Source of the DNA: Velthaea sp965214335
GTDB taxonomy: Bacteria > Vulcanimicrobiota > Vulcanimicrobiia > Vulcanimicrobiales > Vulcanimicrobiaceae
Direction of reading: 5' to 3'
Assembly (NCBI GenBank): GCA_965214335.1
Contig: CBDCBO010000005.1
Location: 1 to 64,000 of the forward strand
DNA length: 64,000 bases
Shown one piece after another: positions 37,073-45,254 of the stretch. The number at the start of each line of letters is the position of its first letter. The first letter of the stretch is position 1. The notes beneath the pieces were generated by a model. The model made no database searches. It was not told the DNA's origin and saw only the letters and a program-made list of their open reading frames with translations. Position numbers and translations under genes: made by a program.

Positions 37073-38083
37073 ATGGTCGATGCCATGTCTGTGCCGCTGA
37101 GTATCCTCGACCAATCCCCGATCGTGTCAGGCGCGACTCCGCGCGACGCCGTGGCCGCGACCATCAGCCTGGCGCGGCGGGCCGAGGCGCTGGGGTACCG
37201 TCGCTACTGGCTGGCCGAACATCACGCGATGCGTGGCCTGGCGGATGCGTCGCCTGAAATGCTGTTGGCGCGCTTGACGGCCGAAACGTCGCGCATCCGG
37301 CTCGGCACCGGCGGCATCATGTTGCCGCACTATAGCGCACTCAAAGTTGCCGAAGCGTTTCGCATGCTCGAAGCGTTGGCTCCCGGCCGCATCGATCTCG
37401 GCGTCGGCCGCGCGCCCGGCGGTACGGGCTTGGTTTCGGCGGCGCTCGACAGCGGCGACGTCGCGGCCTTTCCGCAGCAAATTCTCGACCTGATCGATTT
37501 TCTGGATGGCACCACGCCGGCCGGCAGCGCCTTTGGATCGCTCACCGCGATGCCCAGCGGCCGCACGTCGCCGGATGTTTGGCTGCTGGGCTCGTCCTCG
37601 TTTGGGGCGCTGCTGGCCGCGCAGATGGGCCTGCCGTACACGCTGGCACACTTTATTGCCGGCGACGCGCCCGAGGTGACACGCGCGTACCGCGAGCGGT
37701 TCGTGCCGTCGGACCGCTGTCCAACACCGCGCGTTATCGTGGCCTTGGCAGCGATCGTTGCGCCGACCGAAGAGGAAGCTGAAGCCCTGACCTGGCCGCT
37801 GTCGCTCTGGCGGATGCGCTTGTTGCGTGGACTGTCGACACCGGTTCCGTCGCTCGCCGAGACGCACGCCTACCCCTGGACGGCGCGCGAACGGTTCGAG
37901 GTCGAGCAGACGCGTCGGGTCGTCTTCGGGTCGCCGGCCTCGATTCGACCCAAGATCGAAGCGCTCGTAGCATCACATGCCGCGGACGAAGCGATGATCG
38001 TGACGATTGCTCCCGATTATGCTTTGCGCTTGCGATCGTATGAATTATTGGCCGACGCGTTCGCGCTGTCCGCGGCGGCGTAA
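37073..38083 (+). CDS. LLM-class flavin-dependent monooxygenase (luciferase-like)
   Basis: F420- or FMN-dependent TIM-barrel oxidoreductase of about 330 aa. Begins PLSILDQSPIVSG and has GYRRYWLAEHHAMRGLADAS and RIRLGTGGIMLPHYSALKVA, the alkanal-monooxygenase-like signature. WLLGSSSFGALLAAQMGLPY near 180 and a C-terminal FGSPASIRPKIEALV follow. ATG 37085 is an alternative start. The F420/NADP-type gene at 49705 hints that F420 may be available, but nothing here proves the cofactor. Confidence 0.87.
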   Translation: MVDAMSVPLSILDQSPIVSGATPRDAVAATISLARRAEALGYRRYWLAEHHAMRGLADASPEMLLARLTAETSRIRLGTGGIMLPHYSALKVAEAFRMLEALAPGRIDLGVGRAPGGTGLVSAALDSGDVAAFPQQILDLIDFLDGTTPAGSAFGSLTAMPSGRTSPDVWLLGSSSFGALLAAQMGLPYTLAHFIAGDAPEVTRAYRERFVPSDRCPTPRVIVALAAIVAPTEEEAEALTWPLSLWRMRLLRGLSTPVPSLAETHAYPWTARERFEVEQTRRVVFGSPASIRPKIEALVASHAADEAMIVTIAPDYALRLRSYELLADAFALSAAA

Positions 38084-38238
38084 AACGCGGCGGCGTCGAA
38101 CATCGGGCTTTCATCGCCGTTAAAATCGGCGATCGCGCCGGAAGCGTGAATATATACCGAGCCTGCGATCGGTACGTCCAATGCCGGCGCGAACGCGCCG
38201 TTTCCGTCGTCCACAAGAATCTCGCCAATCGTGTTCAT
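38017..38238 (-). pseudogene. FG-GAP/VCBS-repeat fragment
   Basis: One repeat-like unit, IGEILVDDGNGAFAPALDV and ASGAIADFNGDESPMFD, shows the GDG/N-G-x-F...V-x-D-x-N-G-D pattern of calcium-binding beta-propeller blades. It overlaps the 3' end of the LLM gene by 67 bp, lacks a signal peptide and further blades, and is probably a relic. Confidence 0.4.
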
Positions 38239-38460
38239 GCCGCTCGTCGGTGTCGCGTTATAGAATCGCGAGCTTGCGGACGCGTAGTGCTGACGCGTGC
38301 ATTGTTGGGCGCCGTCGCATCATAGCGAGCGATGTGGCTGCGTCACCTGGGGTCCAAATCGGAAAAGCCGCAAATTGCAAGTTCGCTGCGCGCTCGAATC
38401 CGAGATCGATTGCGCTTGAAAATCACAGCAATGAACGCGCAATCGCCGGCGCGTCACCGG

Positions 38461-38835
38461 CTACGGGAGGCCAAACAGCGAAAAAAGATGGCCGTCCGGA
38501 TCCTCGAAATGTGCTCCGTCGTTCGTGCCGTCGATCGTGTGCGGTTCGGTGAGAAAGTGCACGTCGCGCGCACGTAGCCGGGCGTAGGCCTCACGCACGC
38601 TGTCCACGGCAAGGACGATTTCTACGGGCAGTCTTTTTCGCGCCGGCTCGTCCGGCGGGAGTTGGCCACTCAGAGTTATCGTGAACCCGTTTGCATCGAG
38701 CAAGGCAAAAGCACTAAACCGCCCGCGGAGCACGAGTCCGAGCTTGTCGGTATAAAATTGCACCGATGCGTCGACGTCGCGAACGCCGAGCATGATTGAA
38801 TGTAGCCGAAGCCGGGGACCGGTTTCCAAGCTCAT
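38461..38835 (-). CDS. VOC-family protein
   Basis: 124-residue glyoxalase-like protein: RLHSIMLGVRDVDASVQFYT opens the first module (metal His), and GAHFEDPDGHLFSLFG closes the second (metal Glu position is replaced by Asp/His context). LRARDVHFLTEPHTIDGTND is a typical second-half strand. Substrate unknown; unlike the other two VOC genes in the window it has no linked regulator. Confidence 0.82.
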   Translation of the reverse strand: MSLETGPRLRLHSIMLGVRDVDASVQFYTDKLGLVLRGRFSAFALLDANGFTITLSGQLPPDEPARKRLPVEIVLAVDSVREAYARLRARDVHFLTEPHTIDGTNDGAHFEDPDGHLFSLFGLP

Positions 38836-38974
38836 GAACGAAACCTCACTTGTGATACGGTCGTGTACCTGACCGGTTGCGACCCGTGCGTTGACGCTAA
38901 AAATAGCCGAATGCGTATCTCCGTCATAAAGTGCGAACCATTAGGCGTCAATCGCTCAGCGGCGCGCGGAGGCT

Positions 38975-40066
38975 TTACGACGTTTGCCGCGACCGTAGAA
39001 AAATGCCCAGATCCATCCGCGCGTTCAGATAGTGCCGGTGCCAATGAGGTGCAACCCGATCGAGTAGCAGCGCTTCACCGGCGCCGAAGGCATAGAAGGC
39101 GACCCGCTGCGCCTTCGAGAGCGAGGCCGTTTGCAGCTCATGCAGTATCCCGGCGTACGTTTCCTTCGAATCCAGCCGAAGTCGCCGGGCTTGAGCCGCC
39201 GTCAGAAATGTGGAACGCGCCGCGTGCGCATACGCGGCCACCTGTGCTGCGCGGTATTCGGTGTAGCGGGCCACACCCTCTTGCCAGCACACGAAGGCAA
39301 AATACCGATAATCATTAGGCCTGAGCGACGCCTGCCAGGCTGAGCGGGCAGCGCGATATTCGCGCAGCGCCACACTGAATCGTGGTGTGCCGGCGGCCTT
39401 CACCGTTACCGCGAGCCGCGCGGCAACGCCGGCGTAGTGTGCAGCGATTGCGGGCGAGCCGTAGGGAAAGGCGTAGTTCAACATCCACATGCCGGTCGTA
39501 TCGCCATTCGCTAAACGCAGTGCGTCGACTGCATCGCCGTACGCCGGCCAGCTGTACTGCCACTGATGGAAATGTTCGTGCAGCAGCGTTACGAGCCAAC
39601 GTGTTGGCGTTTTAGATGCGGTGAGCGGCTGCTCACCGATAACGATAACGGGCACGGCGTTGAAGGCTGGAAACGTGGCTTGCAGGCTTGCCGGAAACGT
39701 TCGCTTCCGGTATACCGCGCCGCTGACTGGTTTTGTGAAGCCCTTCGGCACGCTCGCGGTACCGAGCAGCAGCTCGTAGCTCGGCGTCAGCAGGTCGATG
39801 ATGAACGGTGTTTTAGACCAGTTGGGCCACAACGTATCGCCGATCGTCCGCGCAATGTCTCGCGCTTCGAGCACGCTTCGCGTGTCGGCGCCGCTGGGAG
39901 CCGGAGCCGCCTCCGCGGGCAGGCGCACGATCGGCGTCAGGCATACGAGACTGACGATCGCGAAGAGGGTGCTAAAGCGTTTGGCGTTTACTGCAATCAC
40001 CAGGTGGTCTGGGCCGGCGGATCGAGGTGAAGCCCAAACATCAGCTGCGTGATTTCGCCGCGACAT
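38975..40066 (-). CDS. secreted HExxH metallopeptidase-like protein
   Basis: Exported protein with a signal peptide after a possible GTG start at 40000 (FSTLFAIVSLVCLTPIV, then Ala-rich cleavage region). The zinc motif WLVTLLHEHFHQWQY (HExxH with a further HQWQ) sits in the middle; CWQEGVARYTEYRAAQ may hold the third ligand Glu further on. 363 aa from the ATG at 40066, or 341 from the GTG. No named peptidase family is recognised; the proteolytic role is inferred from the motif. Confidence 0.6.
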   Translation of the reverse strand: MSRRNHAADVWASPRSAGPDHLVIAVNAKRFSTLFAIVSLVCLTPIVRLPAEAAPAPSGADTRSVLEARDIARTIGDTLWPNWSKTPFIIDLLTPSYELLLGTASVPKGFTKPVSGAVYRKRTFPASLQATFPAFNAVPVIVIGEQPLTASKTPTRWLVTLLHEHFHQWQYSWPAYGDAVDALRLANGDTTGMWMLNYAFPYGSPAIAAHYAGVAARLAVTVKAAGTPRFSVALREYRAARSAWQASLRPNDYRYFAFVCWQEGVARYTEYRAAQVAAYAHAARSTFLTAAQARRLRLDSKETYAGILHELQTASLSKAQRVAFYAFGAGEALLLDRVAPHWHRHYLNARMDLGIFLRSRQTS

Positions 40067-40979
40067 CCAGAGGCGGAGCGGGAGCCGGCACCGGCGTGTC
40101 GGACGAAACGCTGTCGATCCGAGGCCCGCGCCGTTCGACCTTCATACCGGCGCGCCCGTCATCGTCAACGGGCGGCGTCGCGGGTGGCGGAATGACGATT
40201 TCGGGCGCGCCGTCTTTGAGGATCAAGCCCAGCGCGAGCCGCGCGCGCATTTGATCCGCAAGCACCTGTCCGTCGCCCGTTTCGATTTCGCCGAGTAAGC
40301 GCAGTCCCAGTTCAATCGCGGTTGCGTCGGCGGTCACGCGAATATCGCGCATCCGCAATTCGACCAGGCTTTGAGCGTACGTGGTAGCCTGGCTCTGGGT
40401 TGAACGTAAGGCCACCAAAAACGTCGCTCCGACGAATTGACTGAGGATGCCGGCGATTGCCGTGACGAGGGCAGTCATGCCGCTCATCGCCGTCGGCGAC
40501 ACGGTTGCGATCACGATGCCGGTGAAGATAATCGCGAACCCGATGCTCATCGACAGCAGCGACGCCCAAAAGATCGCCGTACCTTGACTGATGTTGGCCG
40601 CGTAATAGTGGTTGAGCAGCGCGAACGTTTGCTGGGAGGCGTTGTCCCCGTACGCCGGCGCATCGCTGATGATGTCCGTTTGCGACTGGGGGCCGGCGGG
40701 CGGACCGATCAGCGAAGTAACGGCGCGACTCAAGGCGGCCGGAGCTCCGGCTGCCGGCGGCGACGTTCCCTCGGCGCCGACGTACACATCCGTGCGCACG
40801 CCGGTCATACTGGTGCTGCGTTCCATGAGCGTTTTGGCCGAGCGCGCACTGGCCATAAGACTCGTCCCGCTGGCAATCACGAATGCGGCGATGCACGTGC
40901 CCGCACCCGCGATCACCAGCGTAAGAATTTCGGATTGGCTCACAGTGGCGTCACCCGGTTCGCTTCCAGGCGCTCCCAC
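40041..40979 (-). CDS. membrane protein with TRADD-N-TM-like two-helix domain
   Basis: 312 residues. An N-terminal helix (LTLVIAGAGTCIAAFVIASG) anchors the protein. In the middle FALLNHYYAANISQGTAIFW followed by SLLSMSIGFAIIFTGIVIA and a second helix TALVTAIAGILSQFVGATFL match the TRADD-N-associated membrane domain, a helix-x-helix unit with the pattern L-x-x-Y-H/Y-x2-G/A-I-x-Q-A/G. In other bacteria this unit occurs in conflict or death-type modules. The C-terminus (from about 215) is helical, then Pro-rich and acidic. No partner effector lies next to it. Confidence 0.55.
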   Translation of the reverse strand: MGAPGSEPGDATVSQSEILTLVIAGAGTCIAAFVIASGTSLMASARSAKTLMERSTSMTGVRTDVYVGAEGTSPPAAGAPAALSRAVTSLIGPPAGPQSQTDIISDAPAYGDNASQQTFALLNHYYAANISQGTAIFWASLLSMSIGFAIIFTGIVIATVSPTAMSGMTALVTAIAGILSQFVGATFLVALRSTQSQATTYAQSLVELRMRDIRVTADATAIELGLRLLGEIETGDGQVLADQMRARLALGLILKDGAPEIVIPPPATPPVDDDGRAGMKVERRGPRIDSVSSDTPVPAPAPPLDVAAKSRS

Positions 40980-41049
40980 TTCTGTCGCCGCCGATCTATC
41001 CCTGGAGTAGCCGGCGCTCGCGCCGGCCTTGCCCGGTGCGCCGTCGCGG

Positions 41050-42078
41050 CTACATCGCGAATGCCGTCGTGAGCGCCGTCGTCGCCTCGTGCATCGCCAG
41101 TTTGGCTTTTGCGACCGCGCCGCCCATGCCGAAGAACTCGTGCGTTACGCCCTTGTATAGCGTGTGCGTGACGCTAACGCCGGCTGCCTTGAGCTTCATT
41201 GCATATATCGCCCCGTCGTCGCGTAGCGGATCCAGATCGGCATTGATAATCGTCGCCGACGGCAAGCCCGCCAGCTTCCCGTGCAGCGGCGAAGCGAGGG
41301 GATTCGCCGCTTGGCTTGGATTGGCTAAATAATATTTGCCGAACCACATGAGCGCCGGCGTGGACAACGGTATCGTCACCGGATTTTCAACGTACGACGG
41401 CGGCGGCGGCCCTTTAACTAAATTCGTCACCGGATAAACCAGCAGCTGATGGACCGGCCGTTGAACGCCGCGCTGCACGGCGCGCTGAGCGACGCCCGTT
41501 GCGAGATTACCGCCGGCACTTTCGCCGGTGACGGCAACGCGCTTGGGATCACCGCCGATTGAGGCCGCATTCGCCAGCACCCATTGATACGCGGCGAACG
41601 CGTCATCAGGGGCCGCCGGAAACGGATGTTCGGGTGCTTGCCGGTAGGCGACGGAGACGACGACCGCGCCGGCGCCGTTGGCCAGCTGACGCGCCGACCC
41701 GTCATACGTGTCGAGATTCGCGATAACAAAACCGCCGCCATGATAGTACATGGCTACCGGAAACGGCGCGCTGCCGGCCGGGGTGTAAATGCGCAGAAGC
41801 AATGGCCCGCCGGGCCCGGCGATGACCTTATGCGTGATCTTGGCAACCGGAACGACGCACGGCTTGCCCTCGGCCGAAAGCGTCGCTTGCAGCGCATCAG
41901 CGAACGATGGAAGCTCGCGCGCGATGCGCGGTGTGACCTTCGGCAGCGGCGGGGCGTGGAATGCCGCGAGCTGCTGCAGCACTTTTTGCATGTCGGCGTC
42001 CGCGCGTTCGTCCTGTGACGGTAAAGCCATCATCGGTTCGGTCGCGCCGGCTGGCAGTGGTCGCGCAAATGCGGTCAA
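41050..42078 (-). CDS. alpha/beta hydrolase, hormone-sensitive-lipase (esterase) family
   Basis: Esterase with oxyanion motif MYYHGGGFVIANLDTYDG, nucleophile elbow VAVTGESAGGNLATGV, acid INADLDPLRDDGAIYAMKL and His in YKGVTHEFFGMG, in the order of HSL/BFAE enzymes. The given start is a TTG. In-frame codons upstream (TRTSFLATTAATLTLTAFA) would make a signal peptide, and GGAGG lies before them with no ATG/GTG/TTG at proper spacing, so the true start may be a rare codon near 42135. Probably periplasmic. Confidence 0.85.
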   Translation of the reverse strand: MTAFARPLPAGATEPMMALPSQDERADADMQKVLQQLAAFHAPPLPKVTPRIARELPSFADALQATLSAEGKPCVVPVAKITHKVIAGPGGPLLLRIYTPAGSAPFPVAMYYHGGGFVIANLDTYDGSARQLANGAGAVVVSVAYRQAPEHPFPAAPDDAFAAYQWVLANAASIGGDPKRVAVTGESAGGNLATGVAQRAVQRGVQRPVHQLLVYPVTNLVKGPPPPSYVENPVTIPLSTPALMWFGKYYLANPSQAANPLASPLHGKLAGLPSATIINADLDPLRDDGAIYAMKLKAAGVSVTHTLYKGVTHEFFGMGGAVAKAKLAMHEATTALTTAFAM

Positions 42079-42341
42079 CGTCAGCGTCGCCGCTGTCGTT
42101 GCCAGAAAAGATGTGCGCGTGGTTCGAGCGTCGATGACGGCCTCCGGAAAAGATAGTATGGTGCTTGACTGCCGCCCAACGGTGCGCCGAAAGACAGCCG
42201 TGCATCTCGCTTGAGAACGACACAGCGTGGCTCGTAGATTGCCGTTGGTGGGAGCCTCCCCGGAACGTCAGTCACACCACAATCTGCATCGGGTAAGCGG
42301 TCGCTCCATACACTCGGACCGGCGCGCCATTGCAGCGTTAT

Positions 42342-42704
42342 TTACGGCGCACATGAATAATCGAGTGTCGTGCTACAAGCCGTAAGGGAGACGTGCTGCT
42401 GTTTCGCGCCGCCGACCGTTAGCGCGAACGTTTGCGGCGGAACGTCGTCGGAGCTGAGCGTCAGCGTATAGCGGCCCGGTGTAAGCGCACGCAAAGTGAA
42501 GCTGCCCGAATCATTGGTCCGCGCTGTTGCTTTAGCTGGGCCCACCGCGCGAACGTCGACCGCCGTTAGCGGCTGACCGGTCGTGCGGTCGACGATCGTG
42601 CCGATGACGATCGTCATAACGAGCGTCGCCACGCCGCGCCCGAGCGGGCCGCGTAGCCGATACGCATACGCGCGGATGAATGTGGTTGCCGGCGATACAA
42701 TCAT
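42342..42704 (-). CDS. carboxypeptidase-regulatory-like (CarboxypepD_reg) domain protein
   Basis: 120 residues. A hydrophobic segment (LGRGVATLVMTIVIG) precedes a single Ig-like domain: GTIVDRTTGQPLTAVDVRAV, TNDSGSFTLRALTPGRYTLT and FALTVGGAKQQHVSL, the usual pattern of these beta-sandwiches in outer-surface proteins. ATG 42704 overlaps the hutF stop as ATGA, so it could be expressed with hutF, though the functions appear unrelated. Confidence 0.7.
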   Translation of the reverse strand: MIVSPATTFIRAYAYRLRGPLGRGVATLVMTIVIGTIVDRTTGQPLTAVDVRAVGPAKATARTNDSGSFTLRALTPGRYTLTLSSDDVPPQTFALTVGGAKQQHVSLTACSTTLDYSCAP

Positions 42705-44062
42705 TGAGTCAACTTCGCGAGCGTAGTGCGAAAACGCCGCGCGATCGCCTCGCGCCGGTAGTGCCGGCCGGCTTCGACGACGCGCCGGCCGCCGCAATAA
42801 ACCTCGCGTAACGCGCTACGCCGGCCGGTCATGAGATAGCGGTCGAGCAGCGTCGCAACGTCCGCTCCGGCGAGCGTTGGATGTTCGGCATCGAGGACGA
42901 GCAGATCGGCTCGCTGACCGGCGGCGATACTGCCGATTGGACGGCCCAGGGCGCGCCCCCCGGAACGGGCGCTTGAAACGTAGAGCGCTTCAGGTGAAGC
43001 GGCGATGGTGCGCCGCCGGCTGCGCAGGCGTTGCCCATACTCGAGCCAGCGCAATTCTTCGGCCGGATCGACACTGACGTGGCTATCGGAGCCGATGCCG
43101 GAGGCACCGCCGGCGGCGAGCCAGGCCTGCAGCGGGAAAATGCCGTCGCCTAGATTTGCTTCAGTTGTCGGGCATAAGCCGATTACGGCGCCGGTCGGTG
43201 CGAGTGCGGCGATTTCGGCGGCATTCATGTGCGTGGCGTGAACCAGACACCAGCGATCCGAGAGCGCGACGTGTTCGCTCAACCACTCGACGGGCCGCAT
43301 TCCCGAAGCGGCCACCGACGCCTCAACTTCGGCGGTTTGTTCGGCGATATGCATGTGAATCGGCGCGTCGGGATCGCGTTCGTCGAGTGCCGCGATGACG
43401 GCGCGCAGATCGTCGCCGCCCACGGCACGCAGCGAGTGCGGTGCGATACCTAAGCGCCGGTCGGGCGTCCGGCAATCCGGCGCCAACTCGTCGATGAGCG
43501 CCACGAACGCTTCGGGCGTGGTAATGAAACGCGTTTGTTCGGGCAGCGGCGCCGCGGCGTGAAAGCCGCTCCAGCGATACAAGACCGGGAGCAGCGTTAT
43601 GCCGATACCCGTTTCGGTCGCGGCGGCCAGCACGCGCTGCGCCATCTCCGAACGCTGCGCGAACGGTACGCCGCCGAGATCGTGGTGAACGTAATGAAAT
43701 TCGCCGACGGCGGTATAACCGGCTTCGAGCATTTCGACGTACACTTGCGCGGCGATCGCGTAGAGGTCGTCGGGCGTGATGCGGGCCGCGAGGTCGTACA
43801 TGGCGGTGCGCCACGACCAGAAACTGTCGGTGCCGCTGATCTGTCGCTCGGCGCGCCCGGCAAACGCGCGTTGAAAGGCGTGTGAGTGAACGTTGGGCAT
43901 TCCGGCAACGACGGGACCGGCCAAAAGCGTCAGCCCGCCGGACGGCGAATCGGGCGTGATGCAAGCGATCGTTCCATCGGCGTCGATATCGATCCGCACG
44001 TCGCTGCTCCAGCCCGCGGGCAGCAACGCATAAGGGGCGATGAAGCAATTCTTACTGGTCAA
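42701..44062 (-). CDS. hutF: formimidoylglutamate deiminase
   Basis: Hydrolyses N-formimino-L-glutamate to N-formyl-L-glutamate and ammonia, fourth step of histidine degradation in HutF-type pathways. Amidohydrolase barrel with zinc motif GMPNVHSHAFQRAFAGR, later PIHMHIAEQTAEVEA, CLVHATHMNAAEIAAL and GIGSDSHVSVDPAEELRWLE. HutF proteins begin with an F-x-A-P-x-A-L-L-P-D-G-W motif, here FIAPYALLPAGW; the only starts that include it are TTG 44062, so its 5' end overlaps the divergent hutI start by 23 bp. TTG 44026 gives a 12-residue shorter form. Confidence 0.88.
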   Translation of the reverse strand: MTSKNCFIAPYALLPAGWSSDVRIDIDADGTIACITPDSPSGGLTLLAGPVVAGMPNVHSHAFQRAFAGRAERQISGTDSFWSWRTAMYDLAARITPDDLYAIAAQVYVEMLEAGYTAVGEFHYVHHDLGGVPFAQRSEMAQRVLAAATETGIGITLLPVLYRWSGFHAAAPLPEQTRFITTPEAFVALIDELAPDCRTPDRRLGIAPHSLRAVGGDDLRAVIAALDERDPDAPIHMHIAEQTAEVEASVAASGMRPVEWLSEHVALSDRWCLVHATHMNAAEIAALAPTGAVIGLCPTTEANLGDGIFPLQAWLAAGGASGIGSDSHVSVDPAEELRWLEYGQRLRSRRRTIAASPEALYVSSARSGGRALGRPIGSIAAGQRADLLVLDAEHPTLAGADVATLLDRYLMTGRRSALREVYCGGRRVVEAGRHYRREAIARRFRTTLAKLTQ

Positions 44063-45254
44063 CGCACGGCTCGCTACACTGGCCGGCGCCGAGCCGTACG
44101 GACTCGTTGACGACGGGGCACTTGCCGTCGACGGCGAGCAGATCGTGTATGCCGGCCCGCGCGCCGGCGCTCCGCCGATGGAACGCACCGTCGATGTCGA
44201 GCGCCGGCTCATAACGCCCGGTTTGATCGATCCGCACACACACGTTATTTACGCCGGTAATCGCGCGCGCGAATGGGAGCAGCGCTTGACCGGCATCGCG
44301 TACGCGGAGATCGCGCGTGCGGGCGGCGGTATTCTCTCGACCGTGCGAGCGACGCGCGCGGCGGGGTTCGAGCGGCTGCTGCATGCAGCCGAGGAGCGCG
44401 TGCGGACGTTGTGCGCGCACGGTCTGACCACGATCGAAATCAAGTCGGGTTACGGTCTTGACGTCGACACCGAGATCCGCATGCTGCGCGCGGCGCGTGA
44501 AGTCGGGCAACGCCTGCCGGTCGACGTGCGCACGACATTCTTGGGCGCGCATACCATTCCGCCGGAGTATCATGCGCGACCCGATGCGTACATCGACGTA
44601 ATTTGCGAGCAGATGCTGCCACGCATCGCCGCCGAGGGTTTGGCCGATGCCGTCGACGCATTCTGCGAAACGATCGCGTTTTCGGCCGCTCAAACCGAAC
44701 GCGTCTTCGCCTGCGCCGCCCAACACGGGCTGCGCGTTAAGTTGCACGCCGATCAGTTGTCGGACGGTGGCGGCGCGGAGTTGGCGGCGCGCTATCGCGC
44801 CCTCTCGGCCGATCATCTGGAGTACACCAGCGCCGCCGGAGTGGCGGCACTCGCACGCGCCGGTACGGTCGCCGTGGTGCTGCCGGGCGCGTATTATTTC
44901 TTGCAGGAGCGTCAGGCGCCGCCGGTTGCCGCACTGCGCGCGGCCGGCGTTCCGATCGCGATTGCGACCGATTGCAATCCAGGCACGTCGCCGCTGCTTT
45001 CGCCGCTGCTGGCGTTGAATTTCGCCTGCACGTTGTTCGCGTTCACGCCCGAACAAGCACTGCGCGCATTGACGATCGAAGCGGCCCGCGCACTCGATCT
45101 CGGCGCCGACCGCGGGACGCTCGAGCCCGGAAAACTGGCCGATCTCGCCGTTTGGAACGTGGAGCATCCGGCCGAACTCGCTTACACGCTTGGTGCCAAT
45201 CCGTGTCACGCGGTCTACAAACGCGGCCAACGCGTTAATGCATCGGCAGATTGA
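44040..45254 (+). CDS. hutI: imidazolonepropionase
   Basis: Hydrolyses imidazolone-5-propanoate to N-formimino-L-glutamate. Amidohydrolase barrel of 404 aa with TPGLIDPHTHVIYAGNR (metal HxH), GLTTIEIKSGYGLDVDTEIR (signature), LHADQLSDGGGAELA, HLEYTSAAGVAAL and ATDCNPGTSPLLS (metal Asp). Divergent from hutF, convergent with hutU (20 bp overlap at 3' ends). A canonical HutI in length and motif order. Confidence 0.95.
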   Translation: MKQFLLVNARLATLAGAEPYGLVDDGALAVDGEQIVYAGPRAGAPPMERTVDVERRLITPGLIDPHTHVIYAGNRAREWEQRLTGIAYAEIARAGGGILSTVRATRAAGFERLLHAAEERVRTLCAHGLTTIEIKSGYGLDVDTEIRMLRAAREVGQRLPVDVRTTFLGAHTIPPEYHARPDAYIDVICEQMLPRIAAEGLADAVDAFCETIAFSAAQTERVFACAAQHGLRVKLHADQLSDGGGAELAARYRALSADHLEYTSAAGVAALARAGTVAVVLPGAYYFLQERQAPPVAALRAAGVPIAIATDCNPGTSPLLSPLLALNFACTLFAFTPEQALRALTIEAARALDLGADRGTLEPGKLADLAVWNVEHPAELAYTLGANPCHAVYKRGQRVNASAD

